A stretch of DNA of 64,000 nucleotides from Sphingomonas alpina (GTDB lineage: Bacteria > Pseudomonadota > Alphaproteobacteria > Sphingomonadales > Sphingomonadaceae), in NCBI RefSeq assembly GCF_014490665.1, contig NZ_CP061038.1, positions 3,968,001-4,032,000 on the forward strand, written 5' to 3'. The translations under genes were made by a program, and so were the position numbers. Shown in pieces: positions 42,661-52,172 of the stretch. The notes beneath the pieces were generated by a model, which saw only the letters and a list, made by a program, of their open reading frames with translations, had not been told where the DNA came from and did no database searches. Every line of letters begins with the position of its first letter. The stretch's first letter is position 1.

Positions 42661-44268
42661 ATGACCAAATCCTACGGCGCATTGATTATCGGCGGCGGGC
42701 ATAACGGCCTGGTCTGCGCTTTCTATCTCGCCAGGGCGGGCATGAAGGTTCGCGTGCTCGAACGCCGTGACGTGATCGGCGGGGCGTGTGTCACCGAGGA
42801 ATTCCACCCCGGTTTCCGCAATTCGACCGCCAGCTACACGGTCAGCCTGCTGCGTCCCAAGGTGATCAAGGACATGCGGCTGCACGAGCGCGGCTGGAAG
42901 ATCATCGAGCGGACCATTTCCAATTTCTTCCCGCATGACGACGGCTATCTCAAGCTCGGCGGCGGGACGGCGCGGACTCAGGCCGAGTTCGCGCGCTTCT
43001 CGCCCAAGGATGCCGAGACCTTCCCGAAATATGAGGAAGCGCTGGAGCGGGTCGCCGAAGTGCTGCGCGACATGGCGCTGAAGACGCCGCCCAATGCCGG
43101 CGGCGGGATCCGCGCGCTGATCGCCGCAGCGGCGCAAGGACGCAAGCTCACCGGCATGGACATCGAGGCGCAGCGCGACGTGATGGACCTGTTCGTCAAA
43201 TCGGCGCGCAGCTTCCTCGATAGCTGGTACGAGAACGACTATGTGAAGGCGGCGTTCGGCTTCGACGCGGTGGTCGGCAATTACGCCAGCGTTGACACGC
43301 CGGGCTCGGCCTATGTCCTGCTCCACCATGTCTTCGGCGAAGTGAACGGCAAGAAGGGCGCCTGGGGCCATAGCGTCGGCGGCATGGGTGCTATCACCAA
43401 GTACATGGCCGAGGCGTGCACCGAGCTGGGCGTCGAGATCAGCCTCGAAGCACCCGTCGCCAAGGTGCTGGTGGACGGCAACCGCGTCACCGGTGTGAAG
43501 CTGGAAAGCGGCGAGGAGATCGCGGCCAAGATCGTCGTCGCCAATGTCGGCCCTGCCCTGCTTTATCGCCAGCTGGTCGACCGCGCCGATATGACGCCCG
43601 AATTCGCGCGGCGGATGGATAATTTCAAGGCGGGGTCGGGCACGTTCCGGATGAACGTCGCTCTGTCCGAACTGCCCGATTTCTCGGTCCTGCCGGGCAA
43701 GGAAGTGGCGGAGCATCACACCTGCGGCATCATCATCTCCCCCACGCTCGATTATATGGACAAGGCATTCACCGATGCGAAGGCCAAGGGCTGGTCGGAC
43801 GAGCCGATCGTCGAGATGAAGATCCCGACCTCAGTCGATGACAGCCTCGCCCCGCCGGGACAGCATATCGCCAGCCTGTTCTGCCAGCAGTTCGCGCCGG
43901 TATTGCCGGACGGCCGGTCATGGGATGATGAGCGCGAAGCGGCGGCCGATTTGATTGTCGATACCGTCACCAAGCATGCGCCCAATTTCAAGGGCTCGAT
44001 CATCGCGCGGCAGATCCATTCGCCGCTCGATCTGGAGCGCAAGTTCGGGCTGATCGGCGGCGACATCATGCACGGCCATATGTCGCTCGATCAGCTCTGG
44101 GCGGCGCGGCCGGTGCTTGGGCATGGCGACTACCGCGCGCCGATCAAAGGGCTCTATATGTGCGGCGCGGGCACGCATCCCGGCGGTGGCGTGACCGGTG
44201 CGCCGGGGCACAATGCGGCGCATGAGATATTGCGCGACAAGAGTGTGCTGGGGCGGCTGTTCGGATAG
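42661..44268 (+). CDS. FAD-dependent oxidoreductase, PYROXD2/phytoene-desaturase-like
   Basis: 535 aa. FAD-binding GGGHNGLVCAFYLARAGMKV at residues 11-30, then an ERRDVIGGACVTEE stretch; the C-terminal signature YMCGAGTHPGGGVTGAPGHN matches the PYROXD2/CrtI-like amine-oxidase superfamily. Substrate unknown; carotenoid work is not implied without other crt genes. ATG 42661 is used; the frame is open to 42646. Probably transcribed with the Rieske gene across repeat B. Confidence 0.87.
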   Translation: MTKSYGALIIGGGHNGLVCAFYLARAGMKVRVLERRDVIGGACVTEEFHPGFRNSTASYTVSLLRPKVIKDMRLHERGWKIIERTISNFFPHDDGYLKLGGGTARTQAEFARFSPKDAETFPKYEEALERVAEVLRDMALKTPPNAGGGIRALIAAAAQGRKLTGMDIEAQRDVMDLFVKSARSFLDSWYENDYVKAAFGFDAVVGNYASVDTPGSAYVLLHHVFGEVNGKKGAWGHSVGGMGAITKYMAEACTELGVEISLEAPVAKVLVDGNRVTGVKLESGEEIAAKIVVANVGPALLYRQLVDRADMTPEFARRMDNFKAGSGTFRMNVALSELPDFSVLPGKEVAEHHTCGIIISPTLDYMDKAFTDAKAKGWSDEPIVEMKIPTSVDDSLAPPGQHIASLFCQQFAPVLPDGRSWDDEREAAADLIVDTVTKHAPNFKGSIIARQIHSPLDLERKFGLIGGDIMHGHMSLDQLWAARPVLGHGDYRAPIKGLYMCGAGTHPGGGVTGAPGHNAAHEILRDKSVLGRLFG

Positions 44269-44278
44269 GCCGCTGCGG

Positions 44279-44734
44279 TCACCAGAAGCGCTGGCGAAGG
44301 CGGTTGAGGCGGTCCATCGTCTGCCGCTGCAGGTCGAGCCCCTTCATGCCCGTGACGTGATCGGCCTTATGCTCCTGTTTGCCGAACTCGGCGCCGCGCT
44401 CCCCGATCTCGGCGACCAGGCGGTCGTGCCCGGCAAGCAGGCCGCGCCACGGCTCCGCCGCGTCCGAGCCGAGCATGGCGCAGCGATTGACCAATACGGT
44501 AAGCTCGATCCGCCATACCGCCCCCCAGCGGCCGAGTTCATCGAGCATCAGGGCATGGATGTCCGCGCGAGGATCCGGCACGGCGAGCATCCGGTCATAC
44601 AGGGTCGCGAGATCGGCATCGTAGCGCAGCTTGATATCGGCGAGCCGCGCGAGGTGTGCATCGACACCGGATTGCGCCAGTGCCCGTTGCTCTTCGGAGA
44701 GCGGTGCGGCGCCCATGTTTCGATCCTCAGCCAT
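44279..44734 (-). CDS. Hypothetical helical protein
   Basis: 151 aa, no family recognised. It is rich in Leu, Ala, Arg and Glu with likely long helices (about 12-50 and 85-150) and no signal peptide. ATG 44734 overlaps the last codons of the CxxC-rich gene by 8 nt, so the two are translationally coupled and probably act together (inference). Confidence 0.65.
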   Translation of the reverse strand: MAEDRNMGAAPLSEEQRALAQSGVDAHLARLADIKLRYDADLATLYDRMLAVPDPRADIHALMLDELGRWGAVWRIELTVLVNRCAMLGSDAAEPWRGLLAGHDRLVAEIGERGAEFGKQEHKADHVTGMKGLDLQRQTMDRLNRLRQRFW

Positions 44735-45080
44735 TCGGATCGGGCACATGCCCGGTCCCCTTGCATAGATGGCAGGTGAATTTACGATTTCCGTGGCAAT
44801 GCGGGCATGTCACCTTTCCGCTGCCCTTGCAGTCGGTGCAGGGCGTACGGCCGCTTCCCTTGGTGAAGTCGCCGAACTGCAGTCCCTCCCCCTTGCCGCC
44901 GCAGTGCGTGCAGGCGATATATTCCAGGCCGCGCGTGAAATAGCCGGCACCATGGCATTCGGAACAGCTCACGTCCCTGTTCCCTTGGCAACCGGGGCAG
45001 GTGATCTCGCCATAGGAACAGTCGTGACAGGGCACCTGCCCATGGACGCAGTCCCGGACCGGGCATTTGATTTCCGCCAT
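44727..45080 (-). CDS. Cys-rich DnaJ-type zinc-finger-like protein
   Basis: 117 aa with seven CxxC pairs: CHDC, CPGC, CSEC, CTHC, CTDC, CPHC and CHLC. Several are followed by a CxGxG-like pattern (ECHGAGY, DCKGSGK), as in the zinc-binding region of DnaJ. No J domain is present. It probably binds several zinc ions and may act as a small redox or protein-binding module. ATG 45080 is chosen for its GGGAG site. It diverges from a LuxR-type regulator and is coupled to 44279-44734. Confidence 0.8.
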   Translation of the reverse strand: MAEIKCPVRDCVHGQVPCHDCSYGEITCPGCQGNRDVSCSECHGAGYFTRGLEYIACTHCGGKGEGLQFGDFTKGSGRTPCTDCKGSGKVTCPHCHGNRKFTCHLCKGTGHVPDPNG

Positions 45081-45266
45081 GATCGATCGCTCCCATTGCC
45101 GCTGCTCGATGCGGCGGGCGTAACCGAGTGGGCGCGATGCAGTCACCTCACGGAATCGAGGGGCGCACCGACCGATCGGTTCTGGATCGGAAAGCCATTG
45201 CCGGTGCCGTCTCGCTGGATCACACTCCAGCCATTGGAAGGCCGTCCGCATGGTCCGGAGAAATCG

Positions 45267-45992
45267 ATGCCTGGCGAGATGATGTCGCTGATCGAACCGA
45301 TTGTCGCCGCACCCGATGCGGCGCGGGCAGCGCGTGTTTTTTCCAGCGCGGCAAAGGCGCTCGGCGTGAGCTATTTCCAGGCGCGGCATTATCGCCGCCC
45401 GCCCGGACAGTTGACCGCGGCGCGCCATTGGGCGGCAGGCGGGCTGGTCGAGCGGCGCTGCGTCGCCGGCTGGATCGGCGGGACGAGCCACCGCTATATC
45501 TGTTTCGAGGTCAACCCGCTGGTCGAGCCGATCGCACGCGGCATGACGCGCTACCGCTTCAGCGACTTCGCGCCGCGCAAGGATCGCCGCTTCAGCGACT
45601 ATTGGGACGCGATGAGCGAGGGGCGGATCGGCGACGCGCTTGGCGTGACCGCCTTTGGCTATGACGGCGCGGTCGCATCGCTCCATATCGGCTTTGCCGA
45701 TCCGGCGATCGAGGATGCGATCGCCGAAGCGCTGTATGTCGCCGGCACGGTCCTGACCGAGCGGCTGTTGCGCGCACCGCTAGCCGTTGGTGAGCATGGC
45801 GCCGCGCCACTCAGCGTGCGCGAACGCGATGCGATCGGCTTCGTCGCCGACGGCAAGACCGATTGGGAGATCGCGACGATCATGGGCGTCGCCGAAACCA
45901 CGGCCCGTTTCCATGTCGACAATGCACGGCGCAAGCTCGGCGCAGTGAACCGGGCGCATGCCGTCGCGCGCCTGATGACGCTTGGATTATGA
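45267..45992 (+). CDS. LuxR-family regulator with autoinducer-binding-like domain
   Basis: 241 aa. The N-terminal half (about 1-160) resembles the autoinducer-binding domain (YFQARHYRR, FSDYWDAMSEG). The C-terminal HTH (about 175-240) reads LSVRERDAIGFVADGKTDWE, then IATIMGVAETTARFHVDNARRKLG, matching LuxR proteins. No luxI gene is visible, so it is a LuxR 'solo' if it binds an acyl-homoserine lactone at all. ATG 45267 has GGAG 6 nt upstream. Confidence 0.87.
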   Translation: MPGEMMSLIEPIVAAPDAARAARVFSSAAKALGVSYFQARHYRRPPGQLTAARHWAAGGLVERRCVAGWIGGTSHRYICFEVNPLVEPIARGMTRYRFSDFAPRKDRRFSDYWDAMSEGRIGDALGVTAFGYDGAVASLHIGFADPAIEDAIAEALYVAGTVLTERLLRAPLAVGEHGAAPLSVRERDAIGFVADGKTDWEIATIMGVAETTARFHVDNARRKLGAVNRAHAVARLMTLGL

Positions 45993-46000
45993 TGCCCCGG

Positions 46001-47292
46001 CTATGAGGCGGGCGCAGCGCGGCTGTGGCAGACCCAGAGATAGACCGGCAGGCCGGCGACGAGCAGCGCAAGCCCCCAAAGATCCGCTTCCAGCCCAAGG
46101 CCATAAACCATCCACAGCACGAACACCGCCGCGATGAGCGACGCGATCTTGAGCGGCAGGTCGTCGGGCAGCAGCCGGATCGCGGCGAGTGCGCTGGCGA
46201 GATAGGCAAGCATCCCCGCGGCGAGCGAGACCGAGGCGATAAAAGTGAACAGCTCTCCCATCCCTCGCGCATAATTGGACAGCGCGACCAGAGTGACGAG
46301 CACGCCCGAAACCAGATGCGCGCGGACCGGCGTGCCGCGCATGCCTTCCTTGCCGAACCAGGCGGGGAACACGCCGCCCTGCGCCATCGCGCGCGGCACC
46401 TCCCCTGCAGCAGGATGAAGCCGTTGAGCGCGCCGAACGCGCTGATCGCGGCGAACAGCGCAGCGAGGTCGGCAGTCCCCGACCCGAGCTCACGGCCGAG
46501 GAATTCGGCGATCGGCGCGGGCGAGGCGGCTGTGACCGCCGCCGGCATCAGGAACGCGGTCGCCGCCGAGACGAGCAGATAGACCAGTCCGGTCAGCGCG
46601 GTACCGATCAGCGTGACGCGCGGCACGACATGCGCGGCATTGTCGATCTTGTCGGCCGGCACGGTCGCCGATTCCACGCCGAGAAAGCCCCAGAAGGTGA
46701 TCGCCGCCGCCCCCGCGATCGCGCCGGCGCCGATCGGCACCGGGGGATTGGCGGCAATCGCCCCCGATCCGTCGCGCAGCAGCAGCCAGGCCGCCAGTGC
46801 GATGACCCCGACCAGCGGCACCAGCTTCAGCGCCATGGTCACGAACTGCACCCGCCCGGCGAGCCCGACACCGCGGATATTGACCGCGATCAGCCCCCAG
46901 ATGATCGCCAACGCGGCCAGCGCCGGCGCCTTGCCCAGGACCGGGAAGATCAGACTGAGCGCACTCACCACCGCGACCGCGATCGCCGCATTGCCGGCCC
47001 AGATCAGTACCCAATAGCTCCACGCGACGGCAAACCCCGCCGCCGGGCCGAACGCCGCCTGGGTAAAGGCATAGGGACCGCCGGCGATCGGCAGCTTTGC
47101 ACCGAGCCGCGCGAATACAAAGGCGAGGCACAGCGCGCCGCCGATCGTCACGATCCAGCCGATCATGCCGTTCCAGCCAAGCGGGGCAAGCGTCGCGGGG
47201 AGCAGATAGACGCCCGACCCGATCATGTTGCCCATGACCAGAGCGAGGCAGGTCCAGAAACCCAATGCCCGCCGCGATACCGTCTTCCCCAT
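46001..47292 (-). pseudogene. APC-family amino-acid permease, one-base frameshift
   Basis: From ATG 47292 the protein starts FWTCLALVMGNMIGSGVYLL, the conserved APC helix 1, and has about nine helices up to NGFILLQG. The frame then shifts, and helices 10-12 continue in another frame (VPRAMAQGGVFPAWFG onward) to 46001. A fifth C in the + strand run at 46402-46405 would restore about 430 aa. It resembles AdiC/YjeH-type amino-acid or polyamine exchangers. Sequencing error is likely. Confidence 0.85.
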
Positions 47293-47410
47293 GCGTCTCT
47301 CCCCTTGGCGGATATAGTCTTAGGCATTGTTCGTCGGTCTGCGCCAGCAGGTAAGCGGCTTTTCCGAAAGCCGGTTTCGACGGCCATCCCGTCCCGACCT
47401 GCCGGGTTCT

Positions 47411-47734
47411 GCTGGCTGTTATTCGCCAAAAGTGTTTTTTCCGGGCGTTGCGTGGGCTTTTCAAGCGACTTTCTTGGTTGCTTATCAGTGAGTTAAAACA
47501 ATTTCGATGAGATCAATAACAGCCATGGAACAGCCAGATTAACAGCCAGCGAACAGCCAGGTAACAGCCATGGAACAGCCAGCCATCAGCCAGCGAATAG
47601 CCAACGCGCTGGCTGTTCGGGACGTGGACGCTTCGTTCCGGCGGTTCATATTCAGCATGAGAAAGAGCGTGGCGACCGGGATGAACCCGGCCGTCGCGCG
47701 CGGGACTGCCACGAACAATTGCCCAGTTGAATCG
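47411..47734 (+). other. Two-box intergenic element with 11-nt tandem repeats, copy E2
   Basis: An inverted unit GCTGGCTGTT (47411-47420) and an AT-rich tract precede eight tandem units starting at 47518, 47529, 47541, 47552, 47563, 47574, 47585 and 47596 (period 11, once 12; AACAGCCATGG/AACAGCCAGCG type). An inverted CGCTGGCTGTT (47607-47617) follows. GAGAAAGAGC (47659-47668) and TTGAATCG (47727-47734) then lie 68 nt apart with the stem GCGA-CCGGG/CCCGG-TCGC (47672-47697) between them. It occupies the gap between the divergent permease and TPR-sulfotransferase genes. Confidence 0.55.
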
Positions 47735-47799
47735 TCGTGGGAATTGCCGAGCCCACCAGGTCATTCCACCCGCTCCGATCTCGCGCTAAGCAGGGAGGG

Positions 47800-49392
47800 A
47801 TGACCTTTGCCGCCGTTCCGACACCCCGCTGGCCACAGCGCCTGATCGACGCCGCGCTGGCGCTGCACGACAACCGCCTGTCCGAGGCCGAGCCGCTGCT
47901 CAAGGCGCACCTGAAGGCAGATCCGTTCGACGTGCAGGCGATCCGCATGCTGGCCGAGCTCGCCGGACGGATCGGGCGCTACAAGGATGCGGAGAATCTG
48001 CTGCGCCGCGCAGTCGAATTGTCGCCGGACTTCACCGCTGCGCGCGCCAACCTGGCGATCGTGCTCTATCGCCAGAACCGCCCGAACGAGGCGATCGCCG
48101 AGCTCGACCTGGTGCTTGAGGAGGAACCCGACAATCCCGGCCATGCCAATCTGAAGGCGGCGGCGCTGGGTCGGATCGGCGGCTTCGACGAGGCGATCGC
48201 ACTGTACGAAGAGGTGCTGAAATCCGCACCGCGCCAGCCCAAGGTATGGATGTCCTACGGCCATATGCTGAAGACGGTCGGGCGTCAGGCCGATGGGGTC
48301 GCCGCCTATCGCCGGTCGATCGCGCTGATGCCCGAACTCGGCGAAGCCTGGTGGAGTCTCGCCAATCTGAAGACCGTGAAGTTCGATGACAATGATATCG
48401 CCGCGATGGAGGCAGCGCTCGCCCAGGCCGGTATCTCGGACGAAGATCGCTTCCATCTCGATTTCGCGCTGGGCAAGGCATTCGAGGACCGCAAAGAAGC
48501 GGCGGCGGCGTTCGCGCATTACGCGGCCGGCAACACATTGCGGCGGACCAAGATCGTCTATGCTGCCGACGAAACCGGGACATTCGTCGATCGCAGTATC
48601 GCGCTCTTCACGCCCGATTTCTTCGCCGCACGCGTAGGCGCGGGTCATGATGCGCGCGATCCGATCTTCATTCTCGGCATGCCGCGCGCGGGATCGACGC
48701 TGGTCGAGCAGATCCTGTCGAGCCATTCACTGGTTGAAGGCACATCGGAGCTTCCCGATATTCCAGTCTTCGCGCGGCGCTGGGCCGAGTATCCCGAGCG
48801 GCTGGCCGAGGTGCCGCACGAGCGGCTGCGCGAACTCGGCGCGGAATATCTCCAGCGCACCCGCATCCAGCGCCGCACCGACCGGCCCCTGTTCATCGAC
48901 AAGCTGCCCAACAACTGGGCGCATGTGCCGCTGATCCACCTGATCCTGCCCAACGCGACGATCATCGACGCACGACGCCATCCGCTCGGCTGCTGCTTTT
49001 CCAACTACAAGCAGCATTTCGCACGCGGCCAGGCGTTCAGCTATTCGCTCGACGATATGGGGCGTTACTATCGCGACTATGTGCGGCTGATGGCGCATGT
49101 CGATGCGGTACTGCCGGGGCGGGTACACCGCGTGATCTACGAAAACATGGTCGACGACACCGACGCCGAGGTGCGCGCGCTGCTCGCTGCGGGCGGGCTG
49201 GAATTCGAGCCGGCCTGCCTGGAGTTCCACAAGACCGATCGCGCCGTGCGCACGGCAAGCTCCGAACAGGTGCGCCAGCCCATTTTCCGCGAGGGGACCG
49301 AAGCGTGGAAACCGTTCGAGCCATGGCTCGACCCGCTCAAGGCGGCGCTGGGGGATGTGCTTGATACCTATCCGGAGGCGCCGCGCTTCTGA
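47800..49392 (+). CDS. TPR-repeat protein with C-terminal sulfotransferase domain
   Basis: 530 aa. The N-terminal half (about 15-210) has TPR repeats (LAELAGRIGRYKDAENLLRR, LAIVLYRQNRPNEAIAELDL). The C-terminal half (about 275-520) is a sulfotransferase domain with the PAPS-binding loop ILGMPRAGSTLVEQIL and a YKQHFARGQAFSYSLDDMG stretch. It may transfer sulfate to a glycan or protein. An AGGGAGG site precedes the ATG. A TonB receptor follows in the same direction; such pairs are common in sphingomonads. Confidence 0.9.
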   Translation: MTFAAVPTPRWPQRLIDAALALHDNRLSEAEPLLKAHLKADPFDVQAIRMLAELAGRIGRYKDAENLLRRAVELSPDFTAARANLAIVLYRQNRPNEAIAELDLVLEEEPDNPGHANLKAAALGRIGGFDEAIALYEEVLKSAPRQPKVWMSYGHMLKTVGRQADGVAAYRRSIALMPELGEAWWSLANLKTVKFDDNDIAAMEAALAQAGISDEDRFHLDFALGKAFEDRKEAAAAFAHYAAGNTLRRTKIVYAADETGTFVDRSIALFTPDFFAARVGAGHDARDPIFILGMPRAGSTLVEQILSSHSLVEGTSELPDIPVFARRWAEYPERLAEVPHERLRELGAEYLQRTRIQRRTDRPLFIDKLPNNWAHVPLIHLILPNATIIDARRHPLGCCFSNYKQHFARGQAFSYSLDDMGRYYRDYVRLMAHVDAVLPGRVHRVIYENMVDDTDAEVRALLAAGGLEFEPACLEFHKTDRAVRTASSEQVRQPIFREGTEAWKPFEPWLDPLKAALGDVLDTYPEAPRF

Positions 49393-49642
49393 CGTCGCGA
49401 ATCTGGCGAGCCACGCGTCCCGATGCATCCATCGAGCAGAGGACGAGCTGGATATTCTACCAACACAGTAGCGCGCCGGTCGGTGCGGGCGGCCGCTACG
49501 GAGGGTCGGCCGATCCCGTCACCCGAGCGTGGCAAAACTGTCACGTCGCAGCCATGAAATGAAAAGGTCCATATCGGATCGTTGACGATTGTTGCGTGTG
49601 CGAACAGTCTGCCGAAATAGAATGTCGTTTCGGGGGATCGTC

Positions 49643-52138
49643 ATGCATATCACTAAGCGCCGCATCGCACTGGCCACCATGCTGGCTTCCGTCGCGGTCA
49701 TCGCCTCGCCCGCTCTGGCGCAGGATCAGGCACCGGCGGAGACTCGTCCTGCGATCGACGATTCAGACGACATCATCGTCACCGCGCAGAAGCGCGAGGA
49801 AAATCTCCAGAATGTGCCGATCAGCATCCAGGCGCTCGGCACCAAGAAGCTCGACCAGCTGAACATCAGCAATTTCGCCGAATTTTCGCAGCTGCTCCCG
49901 TCGGTTTCGTTCCAGAGTTCACAGCCCGGCCTGACCACCGTCTATATGCGTGGCGTCGCATCGGGCGGCGACGGCAACCATTCCGGCTCGCTGCCTTCGG
50001 TCGGCGTCTATCTCGACGAACAGCCGGTGACGACGATCGGCGGCACGCTTGACGTCCATGTCTATGACATCGCCCGCATCGAGAGCCTGTCAGGGCCGCA
50101 GGGTACGCTCTACGGCGCATCGTCACAGGCCGGCACGATCCGCATCATCACCAACAAGCCCGACACGACCGGCTTTTCCGGCGCGGTCGATGCCGAGGTC
50201 AATACGGTCAAGGGTGGCGGCGTCGGCGGCAAGGTCGAAGGCTTTATCAATGCCCCGCTGTCGGACATGGCGGCACTGCGCGTGGTCGGCTTCTATCAGC
50301 GCGATGCCGGCTATATCGACAATGTGGCGGGTACGCGCAGCTTCAATGTCTCGGCGCCCTCAGCTCCGCTGGCCGCCGGCTATACCGGTACGGTCAACAA
50401 TAGCGCATTCGTGAAGAAGAATTTCAACACCAACGAGGTCTATGGCGGGCGCGCCGCGCTGAAGGTCGATCTCGACGATAACTGGACGGTCACCCCGACG
50501 GTGATCTACCAGCAGCAGAAGACCAAGGGCATCTTCGGTTACGACAAGAGCGTCGGCGACCTGAAGGTCCAGCGTTTTGCGCCGGACACTCGCAAGGAAC
50601 GCTTCGTCCAGGCCGCGCTGACGATCGAGGGCAAGGTCGGCAATTGGGACGTGACCTATGCCGGCGCCTATCTCGACCGCACTGCCGCGCAGCAGAGCGA
50701 CTATACCGATTACGCCGAAATCTATGACACCTTCTACACCAACGGCCTGGCCGGCGACCTGTATTTCACCAATGCCGCGGGCCGGGTGATCGACCCGCGC
50801 CAGTTCGTCGTCTCGACCGATCACTTCAAGAAGATGAGCCAGGAATTCCGCGTCGCCTCGCCGCAGGAAGACCGGTTCCGCATCGTCGCCGGCCTGTTCT
50901 ATCAACGGCAAAGCAACCTGATCCATCAGGATTACCAGATCGCGAACCTCGCCCCGGCCATGTCGGTCAATGGTTATGCCGGGACATTGTGGCTGACCCA
51001 ACAGCACCGCGTCGACAAGGACTATGCGATGTTCGGGGAGGCGAGTTTCGACATCCTGCCGAACCTGACGCTCACCGGCGGCGGCCGTGCCTTCATCTAC
51101 GACAATTCACTGATCGGCTTTTACGGTTTTGGCCGCAATCCGGCGGGAGAGCCTTATAACGGCGTCGGCAGTTCCGGCACCGGCGTCGCCGCCTGTTTCA
51201 CCGCATCGGGCTCGACCGTACGCAACGATCCGACCGGTACGGTATTGCCACCGGTGGTCGCCGGCGGGCCCTGCACCAATCTCGGCGTCTATCTCGGCAA
51301 TGGCGTGATCGCGCCGAAAAAGGCGAGCGGACAGGGCTTCACCCACCGGCTCAACCTGACCTGGAAGGCGACTGACGACCTGCTGTTCTACGGCACCTGG
51401 TCGCGCGGCTTCCGCCCGGGCGGGATCAATCGCCAGGGCACATTGCCGCCCTATGAGCCCGATTATCTGACGAACTACGAAATCGGCTTCAAGACCACGC
51501 TGCTCGACGGTGCGCTCCGCTTCAACGGGGCCTTCTACCTGCAGGACTGGAAGGCGTTCCAATTCTCCTTCCTCGGCCTCAACAGCCTGACGCAGATCCA
51601 GAACGGCTCCAATGCGCGGATCAAGGGTGTCGAAGCCGATATCAATCTGCAGCCGATCAGCGGCCTGACGATCACCGCAAGCGGCGCCTATACCGACGCC
51701 AAGACCCGCCAGAATATCTGCAACGCCGCCGACCCGACCTTTGCCTGCACCGGCCCGGGCAACTTCATCCTGACGCCGGGCGGCACGACCCTGCCGATCA
51801 CGCCGAAATTCAAGATCAACGGGACGGCGCGCTATACCATCCCGGTCGGGTCGGCGAAGGTCCATTTCCAGGGCCTGATCGCGCATCAAAGCTCGGCATC
51901 ATCCGACGTCCGTGTCATCCCCGCGGCAGCGTTGGGTCGTCTGCAGGGTTATACGACCGGCGACTTCGCGATCGGCGCGGAGTTCGACAAATTCTCGATC
52001 GAGGCGTTCGTCCAGAATGCCTGGGACGAGCGGGCGGAGCTCTCGCGCTCCCAGTCGTGCAGCGTCTGCACGCAACGCAACTACACCGTGGTCAATACAC
52101 CGCGCACCATCGGCGTTCGTGCCGGGGCGAAATTCTGA
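49643..52138 (+). CDS. TonB-dependent outer-membrane receptor
   Basis: 831 aa. Signal peptide about 1-27 (ending SPALAQ), TonB-box region DDIIVTAQKREENLQNVPIS, plug domain (about 45-170, with VYLDEQPVTTIGG), then a beta-barrel ending in IGVRAGAKF. The 'AQKREE' type is typical of the large sphingomonad receptor family for diverse organic ligands. Ligand unknown. A GGGGGA site lies before ATG 49643. The 250-nt upstream gap holds a near-palindrome GTGGCAAAACTGTCAC and a TTGACG (49582-49587), a possible -35 box. Confidence 0.92.
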   Translation: MHITKRRIALATMLASVAVIASPALAQDQAPAETRPAIDDSDDIIVTAQKREENLQNVPISIQALGTKKLDQLNISNFAEFSQLLPSVSFQSSQPGLTTVYMRGVASGGDGNHSGSLPSVGVYLDEQPVTTIGGTLDVHVYDIARIESLSGPQGTLYGASSQAGTIRIITNKPDTTGFSGAVDAEVNTVKGGGVGGKVEGFINAPLSDMAALRVVGFYQRDAGYIDNVAGTRSFNVSAPSAPLAAGYTGTVNNSAFVKKNFNTNEVYGGRAALKVDLDDNWTVTPTVIYQQQKTKGIFGYDKSVGDLKVQRFAPDTRKERFVQAALTIEGKVGNWDVTYAGAYLDRTAAQQSDYTDYAEIYDTFYTNGLAGDLYFTNAAGRVIDPRQFVVSTDHFKKMSQEFRVASPQEDRFRIVAGLFYQRQSNLIHQDYQIANLAPAMSVNGYAGTLWLTQQHRVDKDYAMFGEASFDILPNLTLTGGGRAFIYDNSLIGFYGFGRNPAGEPYNGVGSSGTGVAACFTASGSTVRNDPTGTVLPPVVAGGPCTNLGVYLGNGVIAPKKASGQGFTHRLNLTWKATDDLLFYGTWSRGFRPGGINRQGTLPPYEPDYLTNYEIGFKTTLLDGALRFNGAFYLQDWKAFQFSFLGLNSLTQIQNGSNARIKGVEADINLQPISGLTITASGAYTDAKTRQNICNAADPTFACTGPGNFILTPGGTTLPITPKFKINGTARYTIPVGSAKVHFQGLIAHQSSASSDVRVIPAAALGRLQGYTTGDFAIGAEFDKFSIEAFVQNAWDERAELSRSQSCSVCTQRNYTVVNTPRTIGVRAGAKF

Positions 52139-52143
52139 CGGCA

Positions 52144-52169
52144 GGCGCCCCGGCCCGGCCCGGGGCGCC
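52144..52169. terminator. Bidirectional terminator-like hairpin
   Basis: GGCGCCCCGG/CCGGGGCGCC arms with a 6-nt loop between the convergent receptor and crotonase genes. Confidence 0.55.
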
Positions 52170-52172
52170 GCC

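Noticed and set aside
42661..44268. Carotenoid desaturase or ketolase (CrtI/CrtO)
   Set aside because: The C-terminal signature fits PYROXD2-like proteins better, and no other carotenoid gene is nearby.
47518..47617. Possible CRISPR array
   Set aside because: Units are 11 nt with no spacers and no cas genes in the window.
47513..47764. A minus-strand frame of 83 codons through the AACAG repeats, and a plus-strand frame 47570-47803
   Set aside because: An 11-nt repeat shifts frame at every unit, the translations share nothing with E1, and no ribosome site is seen.
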